Shown piece after piece: positions 15,437 to 25,511 of a stretch of DNA of 64,000 nt. The notes under the pieces were generated by a model. It ran no database searches. It worked only from the letters and a program-made list of their open reading frames with translations, and was not told the origin of the DNA. A program made the translations under genes and the position numbers. Each line of letters opens with the position of its first letter. The stretch's first letter is position 1. Origin of the DNA: Pelagihabitans pacificus (lineage in GTDB: Bacteria; Bacteroidota; Bacteroidia; Flavobacteriales; Flavobacteriaceae); assembly GCF_009371985.2 (NCBI RefSeq), contig NZ_VIKU02000005.1, positions 1-64,000 of the forward strand. Reading direction: 5' to 3'.

Positions 15437-16666
15437 ATGAAACGAAAAAAAAGGACCACTACCATTTCGGGGGAGACCGAAAGGAAATCTTATCACGCAG
15501 ACGAAAAGGGTAATTATGGAGAGTTCGGGGGGGCCTACATCCCTGAAATGCTGTACCCTAATACCGAGGAACTACGGCAAAACTATCTTCGAATCATGGC
15601 CGACCCTTCCTTTCAAAGGGAGTTCGACCACTTGCTCAAAGACTATGTAGGTCGCCCTACACCGCTGTACTTCGCAGAACGACTCTCCCAAAAATATGGA
15701 ACAAAAATCTACCTCAAACGGGAAGACCTATGTCACACAGGTGCACATAAAGTAAACAACACCATCGGGCAAATCTTGATGGCGAAAAAATTGGGCAAAA
15801 ACCGCATCATCGCAGAAACCGGGGCAGGGCAACACGGGGTCGCCACGGCAACGGTCTGTGCCCTAATGGGCATTGAATGCGTGGTGTATATGGGAGAAAT
15901 AGACATCGCCCGTCAAGCTCCGAACGTCGCCCGTATGAAAATGTTGGGTGCTAAAGTGCGCCCGGCACTTTCCGGTAGTCGTACCCTTAAGGATGCCACT
16001 AACGAAGCCATTCGCGATTGGATCAACAACCCGGTCGATACCCATTATATTATCGGATCGGTGGTGGGGCCGCACCCCTACCCCGATATGGTAGCCCGTT
16101 TTCAGTCGGTCATCTCCGAGGAAATCAAATGGCAGCTCAAAGAAAAGGAAGGACGTGAAAATCCCGATTACGTGGTCGCCTGCGTTGGAGGTGGCAGCAA
16201 TGCGGCCGGTGCCTATTTCCATTATCTAGATGTTCCCGAAGTAGGAATCATTGCCGTGGAAGCAGCTGGAAAAGGTATAGATACCGGGGAAAGTGCCGCG
16301 ACTTCGGCCTTGGGAAAAGTAGGCATCATCCACGGGAGCAAGACCCTCTTGATGCAGACCCAAGACGGCCAGATTACCGAACCCTATTCCATTTCAGCCG
16401 GACTCGATTACCCAGGAGTAGGGCCTATGCACGCGCATCTGTTCAAATCGGGTCGAGGGGAATTTATCTCGATTACCGACGATGAAGCCATGACGGCCGG
16501 ATTAGAAGTTTCGCAATTGGAGGGCATCATTCCCGCCATCGAAACCTCCCACGCCTTTGCCATTTTCGATTATAAACAATTCAAGGAAGACGATGTGGTC
16601 GTAATTAATTTATCTGGGCGAGGAGACAAGGATTTACAGACGTATATAGACTATTTCAAACTATAA
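15437..16666 (+). CDS. trpB: Tryptophan synthase beta chain
   Basis: This 409-residue PLP enzyme condenses indole with serine. The PLP lysine lies in the [13 protein letters not shown] motif (about residue 109), the phosphate-binding loop is [11 protein letters not shown], and the catalytic glutamate region is [14 protein letters not shown]. An N-terminal extension of about 20 basic residues precedes the conserved [15 protein letters not shown]. It belongs to the TrpB1 class that pairs with TrpA. Confidence 0.97.
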   Translation: MKRKKRTTTISGETERKSYHADEKGNYGEFGGAYIPEMLYPNTEELRQNYLRIMADPSFQREFDHLLKDYVGRPTPLYFAERLSQKYGTKIYLKREDLCHTGAHKVNNTIGQILMAKKLGKNRIIAETGAGQHGVATATVCALMGIECVVYMGEIDIARQAPNVARMKMLGAKVRPALSGSRTLKDATNEAIRDWINNPVDTHYIIGSVVGPHPYPDMVARFQSVISEEIKWQLKEKEGRENPDYVVACVGGGSNAAGAYFHYLDVPEVGIIAVEAAGKGIDTGESAATSALGKVGIIHGSKTLLMQTQDGQITEPYSISAGLDYPGVGPMHAHLFKSGRGEFISITDDEAMTAGLEVSQLEGIIPAIETSHAFAIFDYKQFKEDDVVVINLSGRGDKDLQTYIDYFKL

Positions 16667-16726
16667 AATGAGTAAAGAGTATGCTGTAAAAAGTAATCAG
16701 TAGACTTTGTTACTCGTATTTTTAAT

Positions 16727-17491
16727 ATGAACCGAATCAATCAAAAACTCCAGGAAGATAAAAAACTCCTCTCAATCTATTTCACAGCGGGTTATCCAGC
16801 GCTCAACGATACCGTACCCATTATTCGGGAGTTGGAAAAAAACGGGGTGGACATGATCGAGATCGGGCTGCCCTTTAGTGATCCTTTGGCGGATGGCCCC
16901 ACCATACAGGCCAGCTCTACCGCCGCCTTGCAGAATGGTATGCGTACCGAGCTTCTTTTCGAACAATTAAAGGATATTCGTAAGACCGTTTCGATACCCC
17001 TGATTGTAATGGGCTATTTTAATCCCATGCTCCAATACGGGGTGGAGGCTTTTTGCAGAAAGTGCCATGAAATCGGAATCGATGGAATCATCATGCCCGA
17101 TCTCCCCTTGGATGTTTACCAAGAGCAATACGAGGCTATTTTCACAAAATACGGACTCATCAATGTTTTCTTGATTACTCCCCAAACCAGTGAAGAACGT
17201 ATTCGTCAAATCGATGGAGCCTCGGCAGGCTTCATTTACATGGTGAGCTCCGCCAGTGTGACCGGCTCGAAAGATGGTTTTGGGAATGCCCAGACCGATT
17301 ATTTCGAACGAATCGCCAGGATGGGTTTGAAAAATCCCCAAATCGTAGGTTTTGGCATCAGCAATGCCGAAACCTTTCAAGCAGCTACAGAAACGGCTAA
17401 GGGAGCCATTATCGGCTCGGCCTTCATTAAGCATTTAACGGACTACGGTATCGCGACTATCGGTGATTTCGTTGAAAAAATAAAATCGTGA
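16727..17491 (+). CDS. trpA: Tryptophan synthase alpha chain
   Basis: This 254-residue TIM barrel cleaves indole-3-glycerol phosphate to indole and G3P. Catalytic Glu and Asp are in DMIEIGLPFSDPLADGPTIQ (about 44-63) and DGIIMPDLPLD. FIYMVSSASVTGSK and VGFGISNAET form the phosphate-binding part. Its stop codon overlaps the GTG of the following small membrane protein gene (GTGA), tying that gene to the operon. Confidence 0.97.
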   Translation: MNRINQKLQEDKKLLSIYFTAGYPALNDTVPIIRELEKNGVDMIEIGLPFSDPLADGPTIQASSTAALQNGMRTELLFEQLKDIRKTVSIPLIVMGYFNPMLQYGVEAFCRKCHEIGIDGIIMPDLPLDVYQEQYEAIFTKYGLINVFLITPQTSEERIRQIDGASAGFIYMVSSASVTGSKDGFGNAQTDYFERIARMGLKNPQIVGFGISNAETFQAATETAKGAIIGSAFIKHLTDYGIATIGDFVEKIKS

Positions 17492-17721
17492 AAGAACTCA
17501 TCAACAATTGGAAAATAATACTGCTGCTATGCCTTACATTAGGGTTGGCCCCTTTTTTTCCAGAACCCCACCTCTGGGGCAAGCTGAAATGGATTGCCGG
17601 AGGCGCCGTGGGCATGAAACCCTTGGATTGGTTCGACCTGCTCCTTCACGGATTTCCTTTTTTGCTTTTGCTACGATTAATCGTGCTCCTGGCCTTTTCC
17701 AAGTCGAAGAAAGCTCCCTAG
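17488..17721 (+). CDS. Small two-helix membrane protein coupled to trpA
   Basis: This 77-residue protein begins with GTG overlapping the trpA stop codon. Two hydrophobic segments are visible (about 9-24 and 50-70), separated by EPHLWGKLKWIAGGAVGMKPLDWFD. Similar short proteins are widespread in Flavobacteriia and are often labelled RND transporter, which the size does not support. The function is unknown. The four-base overlap makes cotranslation with trpA likely, but this alone does not show a role in tryptophan metabolism. Confidence 0.75.
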   Translation: MKELINNWKIILLLCLTLGLAPFFPEPHLWGKLKWIAGGAVGMKPLDWFDLLLHGFPFLLLLRLIVLLAFSKSKKAP

Positions 17722-17818
17722 AACAATTCATGCGGAGCTAAAATCCTGAATTCCAGTGCACCCCTTATTTCCCTTAAATATCCTTACATTTAGAACTTAC
17801 AATCCAACTGCGATCCGT

Positions 17819-19318
17819 ATGAAAAAAATACTGTTTTTACTCCTCATTTTCACCTGTTGCCCCAGTTCGGCACAAGAACCCGGCCAGCTTAAATCACAGG
17901 TACGCCATAGTATCGATGAGCTACGGGAATTTGTGGCAATTCCGAACGATGCCTTGGAACATGCCGACATCAATTTGAACCTCAACTGGTTGACCAAAAA
18001 ATTCAACGATAGGGGCTTCAATTCCTCTGTACTTCCGACCGACGGGGAATCATTGTTCTTCGCAGCGCTTCCAATGGATGACAGTAAACCCACCATTCTT
18101 TTCTATATGCATTTTGACGGGCAATCGGTCGATCCCACCAAATGGAATCAACCCAACCCTTATCAAGTCGTTCTCAAATCCAAGGAAGGTGAAAACTGGA
18201 AAACCCACGACTTCGAAGAACTCGCCGACGATATCGATTATGATTGGCGTTTGTTCGGGCGATCAACCTCCGACGACAAGGGACCTATTGTAATGTTTTT
18301 GAATACTATTGACCTATTGAAAAAAACCGGGGTAGACCTCCCCTTTAATGTCAAGGTAATTTTGGACAGTGAGGAAGAAAAAAGCAGCAAACCCTTACCA
18401 AAGGCGGTCAAGGAATACCGCGAACTTTTGGAGGCGGACTTTCTGGTTATCAATGACGGACCGGTACATATCTCCGAAAAACCTACCGTAATCTACGGAT
18501 GTAGGGGCATTACCACGTTATCCCTTACCGTCCACGGCCCTATTCGGCCACAACATAGTGGGCATTATGGGAACTATGCCCCAAACCCCGGTTTTCGACT
18601 GTCACAACTGCTGGCCGGCATGAAAGACACCGAGGGGCGTGTATTAATTCCAGGCTACTACGACGGTATCGATCTCGACGAAGCCACGATGACCATCCTA
18701 AAAAGCGTTCCTGATGACCTTGGTGGCATTAATGACAACCTAGCAATAAAAACCCCTGAAAAAGTAGGTGGTTTTTATCAGGAAGCCCTACAATATCCCT
18801 CCCTGAACATACGCGGGTTGGGCTCAGGCTGGATTGGAGAAAAAGCTAGGACGATCATCCCGGAAAGTGCCACTGCCGAAATCGATTTACGTCTGGTCCC
18901 GGAATCAGACGGTTCAAAACTCAAGGGACTGGTTAAAAAATATATCACTGATAAGGGATTCCACATTGTCGAAGGTACGCCTAGCAGGGAAGAGCGTATG
19001 TCACACGAAAAGATCGTCACCGTAAAGGAAGGAAGCGTTACCGATGCCTTCCGTACCGACTTGAATAACCCCTACGGAAATTTTTTGGTAAACAGTTTGA
19101 AATCAACTTTTGACGATGAAGTGGTACAAATACGTATCATGGGTGGGACGGTGCCTATAGCTCCATTTATCAACGAGCTACAGATTCCCGCGTTCATTGT
19201 ACCGATGGTGAATCCGGACAACAACCAGCATAGTCCCGACGAAAATCTGAGAATCGGACAAATCGCATATGGCATTCGTGCATTCTACGGAATTCTAAGT
19301 ACAAAGATGACTCCATAG
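17819..19318 (+). CDS. Secreted M20/M25/M40 family metallopeptidase
   Basis: This 499-residue exported peptidase has the signal peptide MKKILFLLLIFTCCPSSAQ. M20 metal-site motifs are present: YMHFDGQSVD, the GRSTSDDKGPI loop, DSEEEKSS, and the C-terminal IMGGTVPIAPFI and NNQHSPDENLR. M20 enzymes are dinuclear zinc carboxy- or dipeptidases. Export suggests a periplasmic nutrient role. The frame opens at 17756, but the signal peptide fixes the start at 17819. A weak -7 match (TACATTTA, 17785-17792) lies upstream. Confidence 0.88.
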   Translation: MKKILFLLLIFTCCPSSAQEPGQLKSQVRHSIDELREFVAIPNDALEHADINLNLNWLTKKFNDRGFNSSVLPTDGESLFFAALPMDDSKPTILFYMHFDGQSVDPTKWNQPNPYQVVLKSKEGENWKTHDFEELADDIDYDWRLFGRSTSDDKGPIVMFLNTIDLLKKTGVDLPFNVKVILDSEEEKSSKPLPKAVKEYRELLEADFLVINDGPVHISEKPTVIYGCRGITTLSLTVHGPIRPQHSGHYGNYAPNPGFRLSQLLAGMKDTEGRVLIPGYYDGIDLDEATMTILKSVPDDLGGINDNLAIKTPEKVGGFYQEALQYPSLNIRGLGSGWIGEKARTIIPESATAEIDLRLVPESDGSKLKGLVKKYITDKGFHIVEGTPSREERMSHEKIVTVKEGSVTDAFRTDLNNPYGNFLVNSLKSTFDDEVVQIRIMGGTVPIAPFINELQIPAFIVPMVNPDNNQHSPDENLRIGQIAYGIRAFYGILSTKMTP

Positions 19319-19391
19319 TACTATATGGTATTTCCGTTCGTTTGATTAATACAGCCCATTACCTTTTCTGAAAATCAGGGCTTCCGTGCCT

Positions 19392-20354
19392 ATGAGAGTA
19401 GTACTGACCATATTTCTTTTTTTGCTGACGTGTTATGGACTATATGGTCAGCGAATTGCCATAGTGGACAGCCTAAATCAAGAGCCTATACCCTTTGCGA
19501 CTATCTCTTTTGGCGACGGATTGGGAACCTTCGCCGACGATGAAGGTATTTTTCTATTTTCCACGAAAAGATATAGTGATGTAGATACCCTTTACATTTC
19601 GGCCATGGGCTATGCGGAAAAGGCAGTAGTGGCAGCATTAATTCCATCGACCATTCGGTTACGGCCGGAGGTATCGCAACTGAGCGAGGTGGTCGTGTCG
19701 GCGCCAAAAGAGGGGAAGTTCAAAATGCGAAGGAAAAAAGCCATTACGCACGACGACCTGTTTGCCTGTTGGTTGCCAACAGTCGAAAGTGAAGTCGCCG
19801 TTTTCTTCGAACGAATCGATGATAAGCCTACAAGGATTAGCAAACTACTACTTCCTATCAATGCCGAATCACAATACAAATCAAAAGGAAAAGGGGACTA
19901 CCCTACTGTTTTCCGAATTCAATTCTACGAAAATGACAACGGATTGCCCGGAAATCAAATAGGGTATGAGGAAATCGTTTTTGCCATCAATTACAAAGAA
20001 GACAAAGTATACGAACTAGAAGTAGCCTCTAAGTCTATTTTCATTCCGGAAACCGGAATCTATGCTTCCTTACAGGTACTCGGATATGCGAATAAAGAAG
20101 GTCGCCTGGCACAAACCAAAAAGTATCGGGAAGTACGTACCCCACGGGGAACCCAAAAGATTTCCACCTCTTTTAGACCTTTGCTTCCTTTTACAAAAGG
20201 GCTCCCCAACGAGAACACCTATGTGCGAAGGGTATTCCTCAACAATAAGAAATGGCAGGTTTTTGATAAGACCTATAACAAAAACTCTAAATTGATCCAG
20301 ACTGGAAATCGGAATTATGGGATGGGCGCAGCGTTTGAGGTCTATGAAAATTGA
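19392..20354 (+). CDS. Secreted protein with CarboxypepD_reg-like domain
   Basis: The 320 residues begin with a signal peptide (MRVVLTIFLFLLTCYGLYGQ). A carboxypeptidase-regulatory-like beta-sandwich follows (IAIVDSLNQEPIPFATISF, DEGIFLF, LYISAMGY, LSEVVVSAPKEG), then an unclassified C-terminal half. In Bacteroidota this fold is an N-terminal module of TonB-dependent transporters and of stand-alone envelope proteins. No beta-barrel follows, so this is the stand-alone kind. A GTG two codons upstream (19386) also fits the frame; ATG at 19392 is preferred. Confidence 0.75.
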   Translation: MRVVLTIFLFLLTCYGLYGQRIAIVDSLNQEPIPFATISFGDGLGTFADDEGIFLFSTKRYSDVDTLYISAMGYAEKAVVAALIPSTIRLRPEVSQLSEVVVSAPKEGKFKMRRKKAITHDDLFACWLPTVESEVAVFFERIDDKPTRISKLLLPINAESQYKSKGKGDYPTVFRIQFYENDNGLPGNQIGYEEIVFAINYKEDKVYELEVASKSIFIPETGIYASLQVLGYANKEGRLAQTKKYREVRTPRGTQKISTSFRPLLPFTKGLPNENTYVRRVFLNNKKWQVFDKTYNKNSKLIQTGNRNYGMGAAFEVYEN

Positions 20355-20430
20355 TTACAAAAAATTTCAAGGTATCGAGGTGCCGTTAGGCTTCCTTTCT
20401 TAATCAACTGAATTAAAAAACTAGTATCTA

Positions 20431-22977
20431 TCAAGCTGAATTTCGGCTTGCATTTATATTTCCATAAAGCGACCTGGTAACAATTTTCTCATAGAGTTCA
20501 TGATATTCAGACTTTTGCCCGATTTTTTGTAAGGCGTATTGCTGAATCACCAACAGAGGCAGTACGATGTTTTCACGAATCTTTATCGATTCCCTCGAAA
20601 TGGTCTCATTCTCCATCAACACCTTCGACCCGGAGATCAACAACAACATTTTTTTGGACAACTGGAATTCTTCGTACAGTATATTCCAAAAAGCGCCGTA
20701 TTCCTCGCTGTCTTTCATATAACTGGTAAGTTCAAAATAGCATTTCGAAAGCGACATCATACTGTTGTTCATCAATGCCTTGAACAGGGGCACTTCCCTG
20801 TAGAGTTTTTTGAGCTCCCTTAATTTTCCTTTGTCTTTCAAGGTCTTGATGGCGGTTCCTATCCCAAAATATCCTGGCACGTTCTGCTTTAACTGACTCC
20901 ATGAACCTACGAAGGAAATCGCTCGCAAATCACTTAGTTCCAATTTCTTTTTATTGCCCCGCTTGCCCGGTCTACTACCAATATTTGCTTTGGTATAATA
21001 CTTCAAGGTACTCATGTGTTCCAGATAGGGCATGAACTTCTCGTGGTTCTTTAAGGCATCGTATTTGGCAAAACTCAACTCCGACAATTGCTCAAGTAGT
21101 TGCCTTGACGCTCCCGATATCACGTTTTCCTTTCCGAAGAGATTGTTTGATAGTCCGGCAGTCAATAATTGTTCGCTATTGTACATAAATTGCTCCTTGG
21201 TACCATAAGTACTGGTAATCGTCTGACCTTGAATCGTTAGCTGTATTTCATGGTTTGCGATGTCTTTGGTCTGAGCCGCGTAAAAGCGATGGGTCTTGCC
21301 TCCACCTCGGGCCGGAGGTCCTCCCCTACCATCGAAGAAAATGGCCATTATATCGTTCTTTCGGCATACCTTCGAGAGGTTTTCCTTAGTCTTAAAAATG
21401 GACCAGTTGGCCTTAACGTAGCCCCCATCCTTGGTACCATCCGAAAAACCAAGCATAATCGTATGTTTGTTCTCCCTATTTGCCACATGCGCCCGGTATT
21501 CCGGTAGGTCGAAAAGTGCCTGCATGGTGGCCTCGGAACTATCCATACCTTTCATCGTCTCGAACAAGGGTACAATATCAAAAGTAATCTCTTCGGTTTT
21601 CCATCCGCACCATCGAAACAGGCCGAATACGAACAGTACCGAAAATACATCTTCGGAATTGCTGATGATGTATCGGTTGCAGCCCTCTTGCCCATTCTTG
21701 GATTGAATGGATTTTAGCTGCAGGATATTTTGGATAGTATCTTTTACTATGGGTTCTGTGAAATCCTCCGCCTTCAGTTTCAAATTTTTGTGCAAGAGTA
21801 CATCGATCAAAGTATCTTCATCCAGCTCGTCGATGCTTTCCTTAACGATCTTACGGTCCTTCAAGATGGTTTCTACCACGTTCTTATGAACCCGATGGTC
21901 TTGTCGGATATCCAAAATCGCAAAATGCGTCTTGAAAATCTTCACCTTATCGATTAAGTGGTCGAGCTCTTGAAGTCTCAGACCATGATAGTGCTCTATC
22001 AAGAGGTCCCTGATGGTCAATAAAGGTTCGATGATATCGGCATAGCCTACGTTTCGAGACGTATCGAACATGGCTATATAGAGATTGTTTCTGAGTTGGT
22101 TTAAAGGTTCTTGCAACCTCTTGAAAGATAATTTTTTCTGAAGTACTTTTAAATCATTGTAGTAGCACTTCATCAAGTTTATTCTTAGTTCGTCGGCAAC
22201 ATCTTTAGTGATGTCCGCTGTTACGAACGGGTTGCCGTCGCGGTCGCCTCCAGGCCAAAACCCGAGTTTTATGATGTCGTGGTTTTCAAAATTGCCATTG
22301 TTGATATTTTCTTTGATGTACGCGTACAAATCACCTACTGCATCGTAATAGACATGCCTTAGAATATAAATAATGTTTCTGGCCTCGTCTAAAGGAGTGG
22401 GTTTTTTCGCATTGATCAAGGATGTGAGCCCTAGTTGCTGTAGCGTCACATCTATTTCATCGATTTTATCCTCGAGAATCAATGATCGTAGTTCACTGAT
22501 GATATCGAGGATAGCCGGTGTATAAAATTGGGTCGGATGTGCGGTCAAAACAATACGGGCACTGAAGGTAGAGAGTTTTTTCGCTACTTTGTCCCAACTC
22601 TTTGTCTTGTGAACCAATTGAAAATAGTCTTTGATAGAAAGTGAAGTGCTATGTTGATTCAATTTGGGGAAAGCCGCATCCTCAACACTGTCGTACAGTA
22701 CAACCTGTCGTTCTACATATTGTATGATTCGGAACATAAAATCGATCTTATCCTTCTCCGAACCTAGATCCACATAGTTCTGGAAAAATGCATCGAGTAT
22801 CTCACGTGGATTTTGCCCTGATTGAAGCCCCTGTTGGCATTGATGTAATAGCAATGGAATCAATATACCTACATTGTCCATGTCACTATAGGGTAAATTC
22901 AAAAACAAGCTGTTATACACATTGAACTTGTTGTTGACCGATTTTCTGAACTCTTTTAGTCTTTCCGATTGCTGCAT
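20431..22977 (-). CDS. ppc: Phosphoenolpyruvate carboxylase
   Basis: This 848-residue enzyme carboxylates PEP to oxaloacetate and refills the TCA cycle. Conserved sites are present in variant form: the catalytic-His motif is VLTAHPTQF (usually TAHPTE), followed by GFWPGGDRDGNPFV, MLGFSDGTKDGGYVKANW and the mobile loop FFDGRGGPPARGGGKTH. The C-terminus ends NSA where most enzymes end NTG. The protein is somewhat shorter than the E. coli enzyme. These look like lineage features rather than damage, since the frame is intact. Confidence 0.93.
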   Translation of the reverse strand: MQQSERLKEFRKSVNNKFNVYNSLFLNLPYSDMDNVGILIPLLLHQCQQGLQSGQNPREILDAFFQNYVDLGSEKDKIDFMFRIIQYVERQVVLYDSVEDAAFPKLNQHSTSLSIKDYFQLVHKTKSWDKVAKKLSTFSARIVLTAHPTQFYTPAILDIISELRSLILEDKIDEIDVTLQQLGLTSLINAKKPTPLDEARNIIYILRHVYYDAVGDLYAYIKENINNGNFENHDIIKLGFWPGGDRDGNPFVTADITKDVADELRINLMKCYYNDLKVLQKKLSFKRLQEPLNQLRNNLYIAMFDTSRNVGYADIIEPLLTIRDLLIEHYHGLRLQELDHLIDKVKIFKTHFAILDIRQDHRVHKNVVETILKDRKIVKESIDELDEDTLIDVLLHKNLKLKAEDFTEPIVKDTIQNILQLKSIQSKNGQEGCNRYIISNSEDVFSVLFVFGLFRWCGWKTEEITFDIVPLFETMKGMDSSEATMQALFDLPEYRAHVANRENKHTIMLGFSDGTKDGGYVKANWSIFKTKENLSKVCRKNDIMAIFFDGRGGPPARGGGKTHRFYAAQTKDIANHEIQLTIQGQTITSTYGTKEQFMYNSEQLLTAGLSNNLFGKENVISGASRQLLEQLSELSFAKYDALKNHEKFMPYLEHMSTLKYYTKANIGSRPGKRGNKKKLELSDLRAISFVGSWSQLKQNVPGYFGIGTAIKTLKDKGKLRELKKLYREVPLFKALMNNSMMSLSKCYFELTSYMKDSEEYGAFWNILYEEFQLSKKMLLLISGSKVLMENETISRESIKIRENIVLPLLVIQQYALQKIGQKSEYHELYEKIVTRSLYGNINASRNSA

Positions 22978-23222
22978 AAAATGGTACCTCTGTTTATTCT
23001 AAACCCTAAACTCTTTTTACTTGCGATGAAATAGAACCTTAAATATCGCCAATAATCCAGTATACGACCCATCAAATTTGAACTAAATAACAAAATTTAC
23101 TGTAGACACCACAAAATCAACAGGGTTCACAACAATTGTTTCCGCCCTTGATATTACTGCACTACTTTTATTCTGTAATCAACCAATAAGTAATTTTTTT
23201 CATTTTCATATAGTGTTCTCGT
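22978..23222. other. Intergenic region upstream of ppc
   Basis: With the terminator at 23223-23256, about 300 bases separate ppc from the UDG-family gene. I see no ORF of note, no tRNA and no exact TAnnTTTG facing ppc. It presumably holds the ppc promoter and leader. Confidence 0.4.
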
Positions 23223-23256
23223 AAAAGAGTCTTGGCGATACCGCCAGGGCTCTTTT
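23223..23256 (-). terminator. Terminator of the UDG-family gene
   Basis: The hairpin has an outer AAAAGAG/CTCTTTTT stem and an inner TGGCG/CGCCA stem, 27 nt after the stop codon on the minus strand, followed by TTTTAC. Confidence 0.75.
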
Positions 23257-23282
23257 TAGTTTTGAACCTTTTCTTGGAGCCC

Positions 23283-23975
23283 TTAGAAAAATTGGGCGTA
23301 CTGCAGTACCCTGAAATCGACCGTACTAAAGAAAGGATTTTGGTCTTTCAACTTTTTAAAGGCCGGTAAACTGCCTACGGCCCTATTGGCAGCCCCGGAG
23401 GGCGCGGTAAGTGATACGGTTTTGATGGTTCGCGTCGTTAAGTTGGCAGGACCTTCCTCCTTACCGGGAATGACCGGTAATCCAAATTCATGGATACGGG
23501 GAACCTCTGCAGAAATCACTTTGAATTCCAGTTGGTACCGTTTAAGCTGTTTTCGAAAGAAATATTCGGGTCCGTTCTTGCTATTTCCTCCTGTGAAAAG
23601 TAGCGTCTTCACCTTCGGGTATTGTTGCAGGTAGCCGACAATATCCCTGAGTTGGGTTTGCTGCATACCCAAATCGGAAGCATCGACCTTTGAACGCTTG
23701 GCACTTTCAACAATATCACAGATCCCAATCCTTCTTTTTTTTAGAAAATCGATTCGTTGTTGAACTGCCTCCTCCGTTGTTTCAAATTTTAGATTCAAAT
23801 TAAAAATGCGGTCTAAAATTGGCCAAAGCTGTCCATCCCTACTCCCATAGCAAAAATCTACATCGCCTTGTTTTAGCTCCCCCGTAGTAAATCTCGGCGG
23901 AGGCAAGGTGCCGACTATCAGTTTGGTCGCCTCGTTGAATAGAAACGGTTTATACGGATGGGTGTGAAGGAACAA
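23283..23975 (-). CDS. Uracil-DNA glycosylase superfamily protein
   Basis: This 230-residue protein has a UDG-superfamily layout: N-terminal KLIVGTLPPPRF, then DFCYGSRDGQLWPILDRIF, RIGICDIVESAKR, LLFTGGNSKNG and a C-terminal LTAPSGAANRA. The G-T-L-P-P-P loop and the SxAANR-type segment are like those of family members that cut mismatched bases. It could be a repair glycosylase, but substrate preference cannot be told. It is monocistronic with its own terminator. Confidence 0.75.
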   Translation of the reverse strand: MFLHTHPYKPFLFNEATKLIVGTLPPPRFTTGELKQGDVDFCYGSRDGQLWPILDRIFNLNLKFETTEEAVQQRIDFLKKRRIGICDIVESAKRSKVDASDLGMQQTQLRDIVGYLQQYPKVKTLLFTGGNSKNGPEYFFRKQLKRYQLEFKVISAEVPRIHEFGLPVIPGKEEGPANLTTRTIKTVSLTAPSGAANRAVGSLPAFKKLKDQNPFFSTVDFRVLQYAQFF

Positions 23976-24052
23976 CGATATATGTTTGATTAAAAAGAAA
24001 TGCCGGTTTCAATAACACTAAATTAAGAATTTCGGAGTCTTTGCCATTTCAG

Positions 24053-24083
24053 TTGACCTGTAACCTAGCATTTTGTATTTTAG
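24053..24083 (+). promoter_or_regulatory. Probable promoter of the bTHX gene
   Basis: TTG (24053-24055), 20 nt, TATTTTAG (24076-24083) matches seven of the eight positions of interest allowing for one change in TAnnTTTG. The start codon is 21 nt downstream. Confidence 0.5.
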
Positions 24084-24104
24084 GAACACAATAAAATCAA
24101 AAAT

Positions 24105-24233
24105 ATGGGAAAAGGAGATAAAAAAACCAGAAGAGGTAAAATCATCAATGGTACCTACGGAGTAAGAAGGAGAAGAAAAATCAAAAAAAAACCAACTGTT
24201 GAGGAAAAAATAAGCGTTAGCTCAAAAAAATAA
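24105..24233 (+). CDS. 30S ribosomal protein bTHX
   Basis: This 42-residue, extremely basic protein begins MGKGDKKTRRGKIINGTYG and continues RRRRKIKKKP. MGKGDKKTRRGKI is the signature of bTHX, first known from the Thermus 30S subunit and common in Bacteroidota, where it sits at the top of the 30S head. It has its own promoter and ends three bases before the stop codon of the lipoprotein gene on the other strand, so the two converge tightly. Confidence 0.92.
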   Translation: MGKGDKKTRRGKIINGTYGVRRRRKIKKKPTVEEKISVSSKK

Positions 24234-24236
24234 TCT

Positions 24237-24602
24237 TTATTCGATTATGAAGTCCAAATCTACCGTACCCGACTCGTTCGCGGTCAGTTCATAGGTATAA
24301 AAGCCGATACCCAAAGGCGTCTCACCTACAAAATCAATGGGCTGCAGCGTATAGGTCTGTCCATTGCCCTCAATATTGATACTGGCATACCTATAGGCCT
24401 GGTCATATATCAAATACTCCGAATAGTCCCCGGGACCAATATTTTCATAAACGTTCTCCGCACCGCCTACCGTTACCCTTTGATACACAAAATCATTATT
24501 ATTTTTGACACGAATTTGAATGGTATCCAATTCGTCGTCCCGGTCGGTGCACCCTAGGGATAATAGTATTATCATCAATAAGGCAAGGATTGGTCTCTTC
24601 AT
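24237..24602 (-). CDS. Small lipoprotein of unknown function
   Basis: The 121 residues begin with a lipoprotein signal peptide (MKRPILALLMIILLSLGC), with the acylated Cys at 18 followed by TDRDDE, so it is probably surface or periplasmic. The mature part is beta-rich with Asn/Tyr-rich strands (RVKNNNDFVYQRVTV). I recognise no family. It ends against bTHX on the opposite strand. Confidence 0.7.
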   Translation of the reverse strand: MKRPILALLMIILLSLGCTDRDDELDTIQIRVKNNNDFVYQRVTVGGAENVYENIGPGDYSEYLIYDQAYRYASINIEGNGQTYTLQPIDFVGETPLGIGFYTYELTANESGTVDLDFIIE

Positions 24603-24658
24603 CGTTTTTCTTTTATTACAGATGTCTATAAAAGTAAAACGGTTGCGCGCCCAAGATA

Positions 24659-25420
24659 TTATCTAACGAACACGGGTTCGCTTTCCTTTACGGTATGCGC
24701 CGCACTGAATTCGTACTCGTCCAGATTAAAGCCCTTCACATCGTCCAGTGTCTTTGCACCGGAATCGACGATATAACGAACCATGGACCCGCGGGCCTTT
24801 TTAGCAAAAAAACTGATTACTTTAAGGTTATCACCTTTCCAATCCTTAAAAATAGGGGTGATGATCGGTACTTTCAGCGCTTTCGTATCAATAGCGCCAA
24901 AATACTCGTTACTAGCTAAATTAATAAAAAGCTCCCCGTCTTCCAGTTCGGTGTTCAAATACGCCGTCAATTGCTTTTTCCAGAATTCGTACAGGTTCTT
25001 TTTACGGCCCATTTTCAAAGAGGTGCCCATTTCCAATCTATACGGTTGTATTAAATCCAAGGGCTTTAATATCCCATAAAGTCCCGAAAGAATACGGAGG
25101 GTATCTTGTAACTTCTCTATTTTTTTGGTCGGCAGGGTATAAGCATCCAATCCTTGATAGACATCCCCGTTGAATGCGTAGATCGCAGGTCTGGCATTTT
25201 CGGCAGTAAACGGAAGCGAGAAATTCTGATTTCTTTCCCAGTTCAATTGCGCCAGATTATTGGAAATCCCCATCAAATCCGAAAGTGCTTTCGGCTTCTT
25301 TCTGGCCAATACTTTATTGAGTCTCTCCGCCTGCTCCAAAAAAGCGGGCTGGGTGTGGGCAAATTTGGGATACTCTCTTTCAAAATCCAACGATTTCGCT
25401 GGGGAAACCACTATCTTCAT
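24659..25420 (-). CDS. yaaA: Peroxide stress protein YaaA (UPF0246)
   Basis: This 253-residue protein of the YaaA/DUF328 family starts [15 protein letters not shown], diagnostic of the family. It has the expected [48 protein letters not shown] and [14 protein letters not shown] blocks. In E. coli YaaA lowers free iron and DNA damage during peroxide stress, and related structures bind DNA. No OxyR-like site was seen. Confidence 0.93.
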   Translation of the reverse strand: MKIVVSPAKSLDFEREYPKFAHTQPAFLEQAERLNKVLARKKPKALSDLMGISNNLAQLNWERNQNFSLPFTAENARPAIYAFNGDVYQGLDAYTLPTKKIEKLQDTLRILSGLYGILKPLDLIQPYRLEMGTSLKMGRKKNLYEFWKKQLTAYLNTELEDGELFINLASNEYFGAIDTKALKVPIITPIFKDWKGDNLKVISFFAKKARGSMVRYIVDSGAKTLDDVKGFNLDEYEFSAAHTVKESEPVFVR

Positions 25421-25511
25421 AAACTGACTTTTGTACCATAAAAATAGTAAGGATTTTTGTGATTGTACCTCCCATCGACAAAAGTGTTATTGATAGGGGA
25501 ATCGAGATAAT

